From assembly GCA_017881765.1 (NCBI GenBank), contig JADGQN010000019.1:1-22404 (forward strand): a stretch of 22,404 nucleotides of DNA. Reading direction: 5' to 3'. Source of the stretch: Syntrophobacterales bacterium (GTDB lineage Bacteria; Desulfobacterota; Syntrophorhabdia; Syntrophorhabdales; WCHB1-27). A model generated the notes under the pieces. It made no database searches. It worked only from the letters and a program-made list of their open reading frames with translations, and was not told the DNA's origin. Positions 8,065 to 15,820 of the stretch are shown here, piece by piece (the stretch's first letter is position 1; the number at the start of each line of letters is the position of its first letter). The translations under genes and the position numbers were made by a program.

Positions 8065-9061
8065 CTTTCAGCTCATCCTCCAGGAACGTCAGATAAGGGA
8101 TTGCCTCATCAAAGCTCCGTCCTGACATGTAAGCGAACATACCCTGAAGTCTTTCGGATATGCCCTTGAAATACTTGGTAAGGGGAATCCCTTGCGGGCA
8201 AGCCTCTTCACAGGCACCGCATCCCACACAGGTCTGGGAAACATGGTACATCCGGATAAGATGGAAAAGCTCTTTTCCCTGTGGCATCTTGGTTGAACCT
8301 GAACGGAGAATCTTATTTATGAGGGCGTCGCCCTTGGGAATATACTCGTCTCCATGAAAGACACAGTCGATACAGTAGCAGACAGGACACATGTCCCGGC
8401 AATTCATACACATGGTGCACTTCTCGAAGTCTTTGTCGAATGTTTCCATGTCGACCTGAAACTTGTCAGCCTTTTTGCTCTCGCCGATGAGCATCTCCGC
8501 CGGAACCTCTTCGGATTCACCCTCCATGCGGGCGAGGAGGGTCTCTCCTTTTTCTGTATAAGGAATTACCCAAAAATTGCCATTCCTATCGATCCTTACC
8601 CCTGCGTCTCCTACAACCCCTCTTCGTTCTCCGCATACGGAGCAGGCCCACCGCATCGAATCCGAGCTCTTAAAATAATCGGTCAATTGGTCTGCCTCGG
8701 TTGGCACATCACCTTTCTTATCTTTCGAAGAAATGGTCCCGGGACAATCAATCGATACGGCGATGATGTCTTCCCGTTCAATCTGAGTCAGCTTCTGTAG
8801 CTCCACATACGCCCGTATCTCACAGGGTCTTAACATGAGCATAACCTGACACCCCTTGGAGAACAATCGGCGCAGGTACAATGCCGCGTTCGCGCCGAAC
8901 ACGGGGTTCAGGAGAGAATAATGATCAAGGCTGCCTTTGAATATCTTAGGGCTGACACCGTTCTCACCCTTTTCGAATCCAAGGACCAGATGCTGGTCGC
9001 CCTTCAGGAATTCGTTGAGAGCACTTTCGATATCGCCTTTCTTAAGCTTTCTCCCTTTCAT
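8051..9061 (-). CDS. FrhB/FdhB-family iron-sulfur subunit (coenzyme F420 hydrogenase/formate dehydrogenase beta-like)
   Basis: The 336-residue protein shows the FrhB/FdhB-like core: LRPCEIRA (residues 77-84), a later I-D-C-P-G-T (104-109), and a CSVCGERRG element (140-148). Two C-terminal ferredoxin-type motifs follow, C215/C218/C221/C225 with additional C228, C230 and C233, and C278/C281/C284/C288 (CVGCGACEEACP). In methanogens these proteins carry FAD and reduce F420. In syntrophs and sulfate reducers similar proteins sit beside hdrA-mvhD and link Hdr complexes to formate dehydrogenase or an NAD(P)H or F420 partner. ATG 9061 follows GGAAAGGAAAA and overlaps mvhD by 20 bases. The electron donor is uncertain because no catalytic formate dehydrogenase or hydrogenase subunit is encoded nearby. 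Confidence 0.75.
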   Translation of the reverse strand: MKGRKLKKGDIESALNEFLKGDQHLVLGFEKGENGVSPKIFKGSLDHYSLLNPVFGANAALYLRRLFSKGCQVMLMLRPCEIRAYVELQKLTQIEREDIIAVSIDCPGTISSKDKKGDVPTEADQLTDYFKSSDSMRWACSVCGERRGVVGDAGVRIDRNGNFWVIPYTEKGETLLARMEGESEEVPAEMLIGESKKADKFQVDMETFDKDFEKCTMCMNCRDMCPVCYCIDCVFHGDEYIPKGDALINKILRSGSTKMPQGKELFHLIRMYHVSQTCVGCGACEEACPQGIPLTKYFKGISERLQGMFAYMSGRSFDEAIPYLTFLEDELKDAED

Positions 9062-9461
9062 TTTTCCTTTCCTTAAGCTCGTTATGCATATCAGTTACTT
9101 TTTCCACAAAACGGCGTGCTTCGGCTGCACTTACCCAGAAGAGCCGGAGTTTTTCCTTCATGGAGAAGGCATCGAACATCTCTTTCAGGGCGGCTATCTT
9201 GCGGCGGGTATAGTAATTACCTTTGATAAAGTGACAGTCCCCCGGATGGCACCCCGCAACAAAGACACCATCGGCACCTTCAAAGATTGCCTTGATAACA
9301 AAGGCCGGATCAACCCTACTCGAACACGGCACCTGGACGAGCTTCACTCCCTCCGGGTATTTCATCCTCAGGCTTCCTGCCATCTCGGATGCCTTGAATG
9401 TGCAGAATGAACAGGCGAAACCAACGATCTCAACGCCATCCTTTTTTTTCGCTTCACCCAT
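9042..9461 (-). CDS. mvhD: MvhD-like [2Fe-2S] electron-transfer subunit
   Basis: The 139-residue protein has the length and motifs of MvhD/FlpD, the small adaptor that passes electrons from a hydrogenase or formate dehydrogenase to HdrA. Conserved cysteines are C17 and C20 (FACSFC), C46 (VPCSSRVDP), C71 and C76 (GCHPGDCHF). The block ADGVFVAGCHPGDCHF is diagnostic. ATG 9461 follows GGGGG with a short gap. A run of eight A lies in codons 5-7 but the frame is intact. It sits 167 bases downstream of the second hdrA, separated by an inverted repeat, and overlaps the FrhB/FdhB-like gene. This order (hdrA, mvhD, then a dehydrogenase-type subunit) is the classic Hdr docking arrangement. Confidence 0.9.
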   Translation of the reverse strand: MGEAKKKDGVEIVGFACSFCTFKASEMAGSLRMKYPEGVKLVQVPCSSRVDPAFVIKAIFEGADGVFVAGCHPGDCHFIKGNYYTRRKIAALKEMFDAFSMKEKLRLFWVSAAEARRFVEKVTDMHNELKERKNEREKA

Positions 9462-9479
9462 GATGCCCCCTTAACAATC

Positions 9480-9623
9480 GGGTCATGGGGCAAGGGTCAA
9501 GGGTCACGAAACGCAGAATAACAAAACCCCAAGTTAACGGTAAATTCTTTGCACAACGCATGGCGTATGCCCCCATTCTTCTTGTTTTGCTTCCCATGAC
9601 CCATGGCCCTTGACCCATGACCC
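9480..9623. repeat. 27-bp inverted repeat built from 7-bp units
   Basis: Arms at 9480-9506 and 9597-9623 match as inverted copies at 24 of 27 positions and enclose 90 bases. Each arm is itself a heptamer series: GGGTCAT, GGGGCAA, GGGTCAA, GGGTCAC on the left, and CCCATGA, CCCATGG, CCCTTGA, CCCATGA on the right. It fills almost the whole gap between the second hdrA and mvhD. It resembles dispersed heptanucleotide or MITE-like intergenic repeats, and it could also fold as a long hairpin in the operon mRNA. Confidence 0.75.
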
Positions 9624-9628
9624 TGTTC

Positions 9629-11302
9629 TCATATTGCTTCCAAAAACGCGCTGATCTCATCATCGATCATGCAGTCAATATAGCCTTTGAGCCCTATAGC
9701 CGATGATGGGCAGGTAGCGTTGCAGAGACCACATCCCATACAGGCAGCCTCCTCGACATGGACTACCCTTTTTGTCTCATCATATTTGATTGCCTTTGCA
9801 ACACAGGCCTGTTCGCACATCCGGCAGCCGCTGCATCTCTTAGGGTCAACATATGAAATAAAAGGATCCACATAGGCATATCCGAGATTCAGGAACCCGA
9901 AAAGCTTCACCGCCGAAGCCCTTCCATGGTTGATCGATTCTTCAACATCCTTGGGGCCTGAGCATGACCCTGCAATGAAGATGCCCTTCACCGCTGTATC
10001 AAAGGGCCTGAGTTTAATATGGGCCTCAAGGAAGAACTTATCCTTATCGAGGGTAATCTTGAGGAGCGATGCAATCAGCTTGTTGTCGATAGGGGGAGAC
10101 ATACCAATGGAGAGCACAACCAGGTCAAACTCCCTCTCAAAAGTCTCGCTAAAAAGTGTATCCTCACCGCGGATTACAATGCCTGCAGGTGTCGGACTGA
10201 TCTCTGCCACATTTGCCCGGGTGAAGAGCACGCCCTTTTCCTGCGTATCCTCAAAATATTCCTCGCCGCCCCGCGGATGGGCCCTTACGTCCATGTAGAA
10301 GGACTCCACGTAGGAATCCTTATACTTATCCTTCACTGCTTCTGCTACGCGCAAAGCATTAATGCAACAGACCCTTGAGCAGTATGGCTTTCCTATCTGT
10401 TCATCCCTGGAGCCCACGCAATGGAGTATGGCTATTCTCGGTTTCCCGGGAAGCTTGATGGCATCACCATTCTTTTCAAAGTCAAGCGTTGTGATGATCC
10501 TTTCATCTTTCCCATAATTCAATTCCGGCTTTATGCCCGGGTCAAACGGTGAAAATCCTATGGACGCAATCACCCCACCGGCAGTCAGCTTCTTCTCGCC
10601 TTCCGGGGTATTGAGTGTTACCTGATAGTTACCAAAAAAACCCTCAAAGGCGCTGATGGTTGTGGAAGTGAAGATCTCAACGTTCTTTCTCCCACTCAAT
10701 TCATTGACCATTTCATCGACAATGCTCTTGCCCTCCTTTCTTGCGGGCCATATGTTCTTAAGGGTCCTTACATGGCCGCCAAGTTCAGCTTCTTTTTCGA
10801 CGAGGTACACCTGCATGCCCATTTTTGACAGAAAAGCTGCTGCGCTCAGTCCGGAAACACCACCGCCAATGATGAGGGCCGACTTCGTTACGTCTACCAG
10901 CTTCTCCTCAAGGGGAACGTAGTGAGCTGCTGAATAAAGCCCTGCCAGTATCAATCTCTTTGCCTTTTCCGTGTTTGCCTCAACGTCATCGCCAACCCAG
11001 GAACAATGTTCCCTGATGCTGACCCGCCTTAGAAGAAATGGGTTAAGACCCGACTTCTTCAGGAGGTCTTTGAACATCTCTCCATGAAGTGAAGGGGTGC
11101 AAGATGCGATGATTACACGGTCAAGCCCTTGTTTTTCAATGCTGTCCCTGATCATGTCCTGGCCGGGCTCTGAGCACACAAACGGGTAGTCTTCTGAAAC
11201 GGTCACGCTCGGGAATTTCTTGAAGTATTCGCTCACCTTCTTCACATCGATGGTGTGTTTGATATTGTGACCGCAATGACAGATGAAGATTCCGGTCTTC
11301 AC
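9629..11302 (-). CDS. hdrA: HdrA, FAD-binding heterodisulfide reductase subunit (second copy)
   Basis: The 557-residue protein has the HdrA N-terminal domain (FICHCGHNI at residues 6-14, then VCSEPGQDMI, IIASCTPSLHGEMF and C100), the FAD Rossmann motif GGGVSG (146-151), the HdrA cysteine block CVGSRD (295-300) with YCSRVCC (307-313), and two C-terminal [4Fe-4S] motifs (C490/C493/C496/C500 and C521/C524/C527/C531). The cysteines that normally follow the Rossmann fold (an inner cluster) are absent, as the segment after GG175-176 is shortened. The start is GTG 11302, with AGGAAG 6 bases upstream; an overlapping ATG at 11304 is out of frame. HdrA bifurcates electrons at FAD. The gene sits 70 bases after the HdrA-Nfn fusion and 167 before mvhD. 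The C-terminus (YIDCMIDDEI) resembles the part of HdrA that contacts MvhD. Confidence 0.9.
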   Translation of the reverse strand: MKTGIFICHCGHNIKHTIDVKKVSEYFKKFPSVTVSEDYPFVCSEPGQDMIRDSIEKQGLDRVIIASCTPSLHGEMFKDLLKKSGLNPFLLRRVSIREHCSWVGDDVEANTEKAKRLILAGLYSAAHYVPLEEKLVDVTKSALIIGGGVSGLSAAAFLSKMGMQVYLVEKEAELGGHVRTLKNIWPARKEGKSIVDEMVNELSGRKNVEIFTSTTISAFEGFFGNYQVTLNTPEGEKKLTAGGVIASIGFSPFDPGIKPELNYGKDERIITTLDFEKNGDAIKLPGKPRIAILHCVGSRDEQIGKPYCSRVCCINALRVAEAVKDKYKDSYVESFYMDVRAHPRGGEEYFEDTQEKGVLFTRANVAEISPTPAGIVIRGEDTLFSETFEREFDLVVLSIGMSPPIDNKLIASLLKITLDKDKFFLEAHIKLRPFDTAVKGIFIAGSCSGPKDVEESINHGRASAVKLFGFLNLGYAYVDPFISYVDPKRCSGCRMCEQACVAKAIKYDETKRVVHVEEAACMGCGLCNATCPSSAIGLKGYIDCMIDDEISAFLEAI

Positions 11303-11372
11303 ATTTGACTTCCTGTTTCGGGTTTCCTTACAGGATGCTGCGCTATCGCGTTTCGAGTTTCGCGGTTATGAT
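11303..11372. repeat. Short GTTTCG repeats between the two hdrA genes
   Basis: This 70-base gap carries GTTTCG three times (11315-11320, 11350-11355, 11357-11362). The last two are 7 bases apart, and the stretch CGCGTTTCGAGTTTCGCG is nearly symmetric. The same GAAACG core occurs in the mvhD-hdrA gap at about 9508-9513. The gap also holds the AGGAAG ribosome site of the downstream hdrA (GTG start). No promoter or terminator is evident. Confidence 0.4.
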
Positions 11373-14102
11373 TCATGCACTGCCTCCAGCCTCCAACCTC
11401 TCGCCTTCGGCCATGATATCCTCCATGCATTCTGCTGCCGCTTCTCCCCCGGAGGCAACGGTGTCAGGAACATCCTTCGGTCCCGAGGCCATGCCGCACA
11501 CGAAGATGCCATCCACATTCGTCCTTGACGGATTTATTGAGTCCACTCTAATGAAACCGTATTCGTCCCTCTCTATCGACATGATGTTGCAGAGTTCTTC
11601 TGTTCCTTTACGCGGCCTTACCCCTGTGGCGAGGACCACAAGATCCACTTCGACCTCAAGCATTTCGCCGCTTAACATGTCTTCGACCCTGACCAACAAT
11701 CCGTTTGCGCTCTTCGTTATCTCTCCGGGGATTCCTCGTATATAAAAGGTCCCACTTTCCTGGGTGCTCTTGTAGAACTCTTCATAGCCCTTTCCGTAAG
11801 CCCTCACATCTATGTACGATACATAAATCTGTGCATCTTTGATCCTATCCTTCACGATACTGGCATGTTTTGCCGTGTACATACAACATACCCTGGAACA
11901 GAATCTTGCACCGCTTAGCCTGTCCCTGGAGCCGACACACTGGATAAAATAGAAGCGCTTGGGGGCTTTTCCATTCCACAGGATATCACCACCAGTCGGG
12001 CCGGTAACCGAACAGATCCGTTCGAACTCAATTCCCGTTATAACCCCTTCCAGCATTCCATAGCCGTATTCCCTTTTTTCGGTCGGGTCATAGAGGTCAA
12101 AACCAGGGGCAAGGACTATACTGTCGTATTCCATCTCCACGATCTCGTCCTGCATCGTCTGATCGATAGCCTTCACTTCGCAAAGCCTCTCGCATTCCCC
12201 GCACTGGATGCATCCTTCTATCTGACCGGCAAGGCAGCGTGATGCTTCAGCGCCGGCTTCTTCAGGGCTGTACCCGATGGCTACCTCACCAAAATTAGTT
12301 ACTCTCTCTTCAACGCTTACCTCCGGCATACGGGCACGCTCTGTCCTGGGAATTCTCGCTGTCAGGTCGGCCACCTCAGCCTCTGACAGCCGCTCAGGTT
12401 TCTTTGCCGGGCTTGCCGCTATCATTGGTTCACCTTTCAGGTAGCGGCTTATTGATTTGGCGGCCTTTTGCCCCGCGGCAATCGCATCAACCACATAGGC
12501 GGGTCCTGCGGAGACATCACCGCCGGCAAATATTCCCTCAATGTTGGTTACCCCTGTTAAGGGATCAACCTCGATCGTGCCGTTTCTTGCCAATAATACC
12601 CCGATCCCTTCAACAAAAGAGGTCCGGGTCGCCTGACCAAGAGCTGTGATAACCGAGTTGACGGGTAGAGAAAATTCAGAATGCTCAACAGGAATCGGGC
12701 GCCTGCGGCCGCTCGCATCGGGTTCGCCAAGTTCCATGCGGATACATTCCATTCGTGAGAGGTTCCCATCTTCCGCATAGAACCGAACCGGAGTTGTAAG
12801 GAACTCTATCTCTATCCCTTCGTGAAGGAGGGCCTCTATCTCTTCATTTGCTGCAGGCATCTCATCGCGGGTTCTCCGATAAATAAGTTTCACGTTCTCG
12901 CTGCCAAGCCGTTTTGCCGTTCTTGCGCAGTCAATGGCAGTATTGCCCCCGCCGATAACAGCTACACTCTTTCCTAGTGAAACCGCTTCGTTGCTATTGA
13001 CTGCGCGGAGAAGTTGTAAACCGTCCATGGCGCCGGGGAGGTCTTCCCCTTCCACTCCCAGAAGTAACCCCTTGGGGGCGCCGGTACCGATGAAGATGGC
13101 ATCAAAATCATTCCTTACTGTATCGAGGTTGACATCTTTACCTATCTCAACGCCACATCGAATGGTAACCCCGAGCTTTTCGATATACCGGATCTCTTTC
13201 CTGAGTTCCTCCTTCGGAAGCCTGTATTCAGGTATTGCATACCGTAACATACCGCCAGGCTCTGGAAGAGCCTCAAAAACCGTTACCTCATGACCTTCCA
13301 CAACAAGGTCATGAGCACAGGCAAGTCCTGCCGGTCCGGCTCCGATGATAGCGACTTTTTTCTCCGTCTTCTGGATTTGAGGCGGCTCAAGGGAATCCAG
13401 GTCAAAGTGGTCAACAGCAAAGCGTTTCAGGTCACGAATTGCAAGGGGATCATCCAGTTGTCCCCTATTGCACACCCCTTCGCAAGGCGCGTAACATACT
13501 CTCCCGCAAACCGAAGGGAATGGGTTTGTTGCCCTGATAAGCATGTATGCATCGGTAAACCTTCCCTCACTGATATGTTTTAAGTATCCGAGCACATTGG
13601 TGTGGATTGGGCAGGCATCAACACAGGCGGCCTTGCATGGACGATCTTCACGTTTATCAATGCTCGCCTTGTTCGGTATGGCCTGAGGAAAAGGGATATA
13701 GACTGCTTTTCTTGGACCGGTACCCATGTTGAATTCGCTCTTCATTACTACAGGACAGCCCGGGAAACACGACCCGCAGGCATTGCATTTCTTGATATCT
13801 ACATACCGTGATTTTTTCAGGATGGTGACTTGAAATCTTTCCCCCGCTTTCTTTACTGCCAAAGGTTTTGCCCATGAGAGAAGCTCTATGTTACGGTTGA
13901 GCGCCACCTCTACCATTTTGGGCGAGAGGGTACATGTGGAGCAGTCGAGGGTGGGGAAGGTCTTGTCGAGCTGGATCATGCGTCCGCCAATGGAGGGGCC
14001 CTCTTCAAGCATAGTCACCTTGACCCCGCACGAGGCAAGCTCAAGCGCGGCCGTGATGCCTCCGATGCCGCCCCCTACTACCAGAACCTTCTTTTCGCTC
14101 AT
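11373..14102 (-). CDS. HdrA with inserted NAD(P)H oxidoreductase (GltD/NfnB-like) module, HdrL-type
   Basis: The 909-residue protein combines two flavoproteins. Residues 1-150 are HdrA: FAD motif VVGGGIGG (8-15), TLDCSTCTLSPKM (51-63) and ferredoxin motif CNACGSCFPGCP (106-117). Residues about 155-560 match the glutamate synthase small subunit/NfnB family: Fe-S cysteines 156-211 (CKAACVDACP, CGRVCYAPCEGVC), FAD motif IGAGPAG (253-259), NAD(P)H motif IGGGNTA (383-389), YRRTRDEMPA (408-417) and the FAGGDV (525-530) FAD element. HdrA then resumes with CIQCGECERLC (631-641), CVGSRD (722-727) and FCSRVCCMYT (734-743). The N-terminal HdrA domain and the C-terminal two-cluster tail are missing. The start overlaps the etfA stop (ATGA). 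It probably couples NAD(P)H with ferredoxin and Hdr/Etf electrons. Large HdrA proteins with NAD(P)H domains are known as HdrL in sulfate reducers; whether the insertion point is the same is unchecked. Confidence 0.88.
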   Translation of the reverse strand: MSEKKVLVVGGGIGGITAALELASCGVKVTMLEEGPSIGGRMIQLDKTFPTLDCSTCTLSPKMVEVALNRNIELLSWAKPLAVKKAGERFQVTILKKSRYVDIKKCNACGSCFPGCPVVMKSEFNMGTGPRKAVYIPFPQAIPNKASIDKREDRPCKAACVDACPIHTNVLGYLKHISEGRFTDAYMLIRATNPFPSVCGRVCYAPCEGVCNRGQLDDPLAIRDLKRFAVDHFDLDSLEPPQIQKTEKKVAIIGAGPAGLACAHDLVVEGHEVTVFEALPEPGGMLRYAIPEYRLPKEELRKEIRYIEKLGVTIRCGVEIGKDVNLDTVRNDFDAIFIGTGAPKGLLLGVEGEDLPGAMDGLQLLRAVNSNEAVSLGKSVAVIGGGNTAIDCARTAKRLGSENVKLIYRRTRDEMPAANEEIEALLHEGIEIEFLTTPVRFYAEDGNLSRMECIRMELGEPDASGRRRPIPVEHSEFSLPVNSVITALGQATRTSFVEGIGVLLARNGTIEVDPLTGVTNIEGIFAGGDVSAGPAYVVDAIAAGQKAAKSISRYLKGEPMIAASPAKKPERLSEAEVADLTARIPRTERARMPEVSVEERVTNFGEVAIGYSPEEAGAEASRCLAGQIEGCIQCGECERLCEVKAIDQTMQDEIVEMEYDSIVLAPGFDLYDPTEKREYGYGMLEGVITGIEFERICSVTGPTGGDILWNGKAPKRFYFIQCVGSRDRLSGARFCSRVCCMYTAKHASIVKDRIKDAQIYVSYIDVRAYGKGYEEFYKSTQESGTFYIRGIPGEITKSANGLLVRVEDMLSGEMLEVEVDLVVLATGVRPRKGTEELCNIMSIERDEYGFIRVDSINPSRTNVDGIFVCGMASGPKDVPDTVASGGEAAAECMEDIMAEGERLEAGGSA

Positions 14103-15043
14103 GACCCCTTTACTGTTTCTATCAGCTTGTCTCTCAGTTTGTTTACATCGGCAACGATCCCGAAGTGCGCGTACTGGAAGATCGGCGCCTCGGGATCCTT
14201 ATTGATGGCAATGATGCAGTCGGCATCTTTCATGCCTGCGATATGTTGAAAGGCCCCGCTGATGGCCATGGCCAGGTAGACCTTGGGCTTTACCGTCTTG
14301 CCTGAAGTGCCTACCTGCCGCTCCTTCGGGAGCCACAGCTTGTCTACCACGGGCCGGGAACATGAGAGCACGGCCCGCATGGCCCGGGCAAGCTCTTCGT
14401 ATCGTGGAATCTCGTCCTTGCTGCCTATGCCTCTGCCCACGGAGAGAAGAAATTCTGCTTTGGTGATATCAACTGCACCACCCGCTTCTTCAACATATTC
14501 AAGGAAGGTTCTCCCCTCTGCCGGAGCGATATCACCAACACTCTCTACGGCCGGCGCCGCCTGGTTACGCGTCACGTTTTCTCTGAAGCTGCCGCTCCGT
14601 ACCGTTAGAAACGTCGGACTCGATGTAGATTTAAACTGTGCGAAAACTTTATCAGAATAATAGCTCTTGAAAAAGGTGCCCGTCGACTGGTCAAAACCGC
14701 TCACATCGGTAACGAGCGGCGCTGAGAAGTGACCTGCAGCATACGCGGCGCACTCCGCGCCCGATGAAGAATGGGTAAAGAGTACAAAGTCCGGCTGCCC
14801 CTGGCTTTCAAAAACTTTTACAAGGATTGACACCATGACAAGAGGGTTGAGGAAGGTTCCTTCGTCAGCACTTACCTTGAGCACCCTATCGAGCAGCAAT
14901 TCATCGACGCCGTTCACGTTTTCGGGAAGCAGGAGGGAGACAGGCAGCCCTAACTCTCTTCCGAGTCCTATCGTGTCAAGGTTTCTCTCCTCAAAAAGAC
15001 CGCGCCTCACTTCAGCTACGACAAGGACATACCCAGCGCTCAT
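14099..15043 (-). CDS. etfA: Electron transfer flavoprotein alpha subunit
   Basis: The 314-residue protein has the normal length. EtfA binds the FAD that takes electrons from acyl-CoA dehydrogenases. The C-terminal FAD domain is clear: SVGRGIG (201-207), QVGTSGKTVKPK (243-254), AMAISGAFQHIAGM (258-271) and NKDPEAPIF (281-289). There is no N-terminal ferredoxin extension of the kind seen in some clostridial bifurcating Etfs. Its start overlaps the etfB stop and its stop overlaps the HdrA-Nfn fusion start, each by 4 bases, so Etf and Hdr proteins should be made together. Whether this Etf bifurcates by itself or hands electrons to the HdrCB protein cannot be decided from sequence alone. Confidence 0.94.
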   Translation of the reverse strand: MSAGYVLVVAEVRRGLFEERNLDTIGLGRELGLPVSLLLPENVNGVDELLLDRVLKVSADEGTFLNPLVMVSILVKVFESQGQPDFVLFTHSSSGAECAAYAAGHFSAPLVTDVSGFDQSTGTFFKSYYSDKVFAQFKSTSSPTFLTVRSGSFRENVTRNQAAPAVESVGDIAPAEGRTFLEYVEEAGGAVDITKAEFLLSVGRGIGSKDEIPRYEELARAMRAVLSCSRPVVDKLWLPKERQVGTSGKTVKPKVYLAMAISGAFQHIAGMKDADCIIAINKDPEAPIFQYAHFGIVADVNKLRDKLIETVKGS

Positions 15044-15819
15044 TGGTACACCCCCTTTTCCTTCAGTATCCCGAGGAGCTTGCCACAGACCTCATTGACA
15101 TCTCCCGCGATCATCGCAGCCCCCTCTTTCTTCGGAGGATAAGCCCATTTTGTGACTTCGATCAAGCTCTTCACGTTATCGGCATAATTGCTCGCCTTGA
15201 AAACTTTCCTTTCGACTTTGGACGCCTTACGGACGCCCATGATCGATACATATCTCGGTTCATTTATGCCGCTCTGTACGGAGAGCACGCAAGGCAAGGA
15301 AACTTTGACACGCTCCTGTAGCCCGCCCTCCAGTTCCCTGCGCACCACAAGATGATCTTTTTCCACGCTGTCCACGCCGATGACCTGGGCGGCATACGGA
15401 ATCTTGAGCATGGCTGCCAGCATCCCTCCGAAACAGGCAAATTGGTCATCCTCGGCTTGTACACCCGTGAACAGCGCATCGAAGGGGATCTTCTCCTTCT
15501 TCAGGAAGTTGCAGGCCAATGTTGCTCTCGCAAAAGGGTCATGCAGCACTTCTTCCGTTTCCAGGAGGAAGCCGTCGCGTGCACCCATTGCTATGGCCCT
15601 TCTGAGGACCTCGTCAGCCTCGGCATCGCCTATGGCGACGCTCGTAACGCCTCCGCCGCCTTTTTCCACCATCCTTACCGCTTCCTCCACGCCGTAGTTG
15701 TCCCAGTCGTTCATCCTGTGAGGCAATTTTCTCAAGTCAACGGCCTTGCCGTCTTCCAGAATGCGCAACTCTTCTTCCTGAGTTACGGGCACCCTTTTTG
15801 TAAAGACCACTATCTCCAT
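15040..15819 (-). CDS. etfB: Electron transfer flavoprotein beta subunit
   Basis: The 259-residue protein has the family length. EtfB partners EtfA and contributes to nucleotide binding at the heterodimer interface. Diagnostic parts are the N-terminal VVFTKRVPVTQ (4-14), the block ALFTGVQAEDDQFACFGG (115-132), and the ETF-beta signature region VRRELEGGLQERV (159-171) followed by LPCVLSVQSGINEPRY (175-190). It lies 1 base after the HdrCB fusion and overlaps etfA by 4 bases. The VQAEDDQ segment departs from the more common R-Q-A-I-D-G-D, which suggests a specialised subgroup. This assignment needs a tree and is not claimed here. Confidence 0.94.
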   Translation of the reverse strand: MEIVVFTKRVPVTQEEELRILEDGKAVDLRKLPHRMNDWDNYGVEEAVRMVEKGGGGVTSVAIGDAEADEVLRRAIAMGARDGFLLETEEVLHDPFARATLACNFLKKEKIPFDALFTGVQAEDDQFACFGGMLAAMLKIPYAAQVIGVDSVEKDHLVVRRELEGGLQERVKVSLPCVLSVQSGINEPRYVSIMGVRKASKVERKVFKASNYADNVKSLIEVTKWAYPPKKEGAAMIAGDVNEVCGKLLGILKEKGVYQ

Positions 15820-15820
15820 G

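Noticed and set aside
9441..9448. Eight-base homopolymer near the start of mvhD as a possible slippage site
   Set aside because: The reading frame is intact on both sides and encodes an ordinary Lys stretch before the conserved domain.
9480..9623. CRISPR-like array
   Set aside because: Units are 7 bp without spacers, arms are inverted and no cas genes are present.
9454..9663. Minus-strand 69-codon frame across the inverted repeat
   Set aside because: It is a translation of the heptamer repeats and overlaps the starts and ends of flanking genes.
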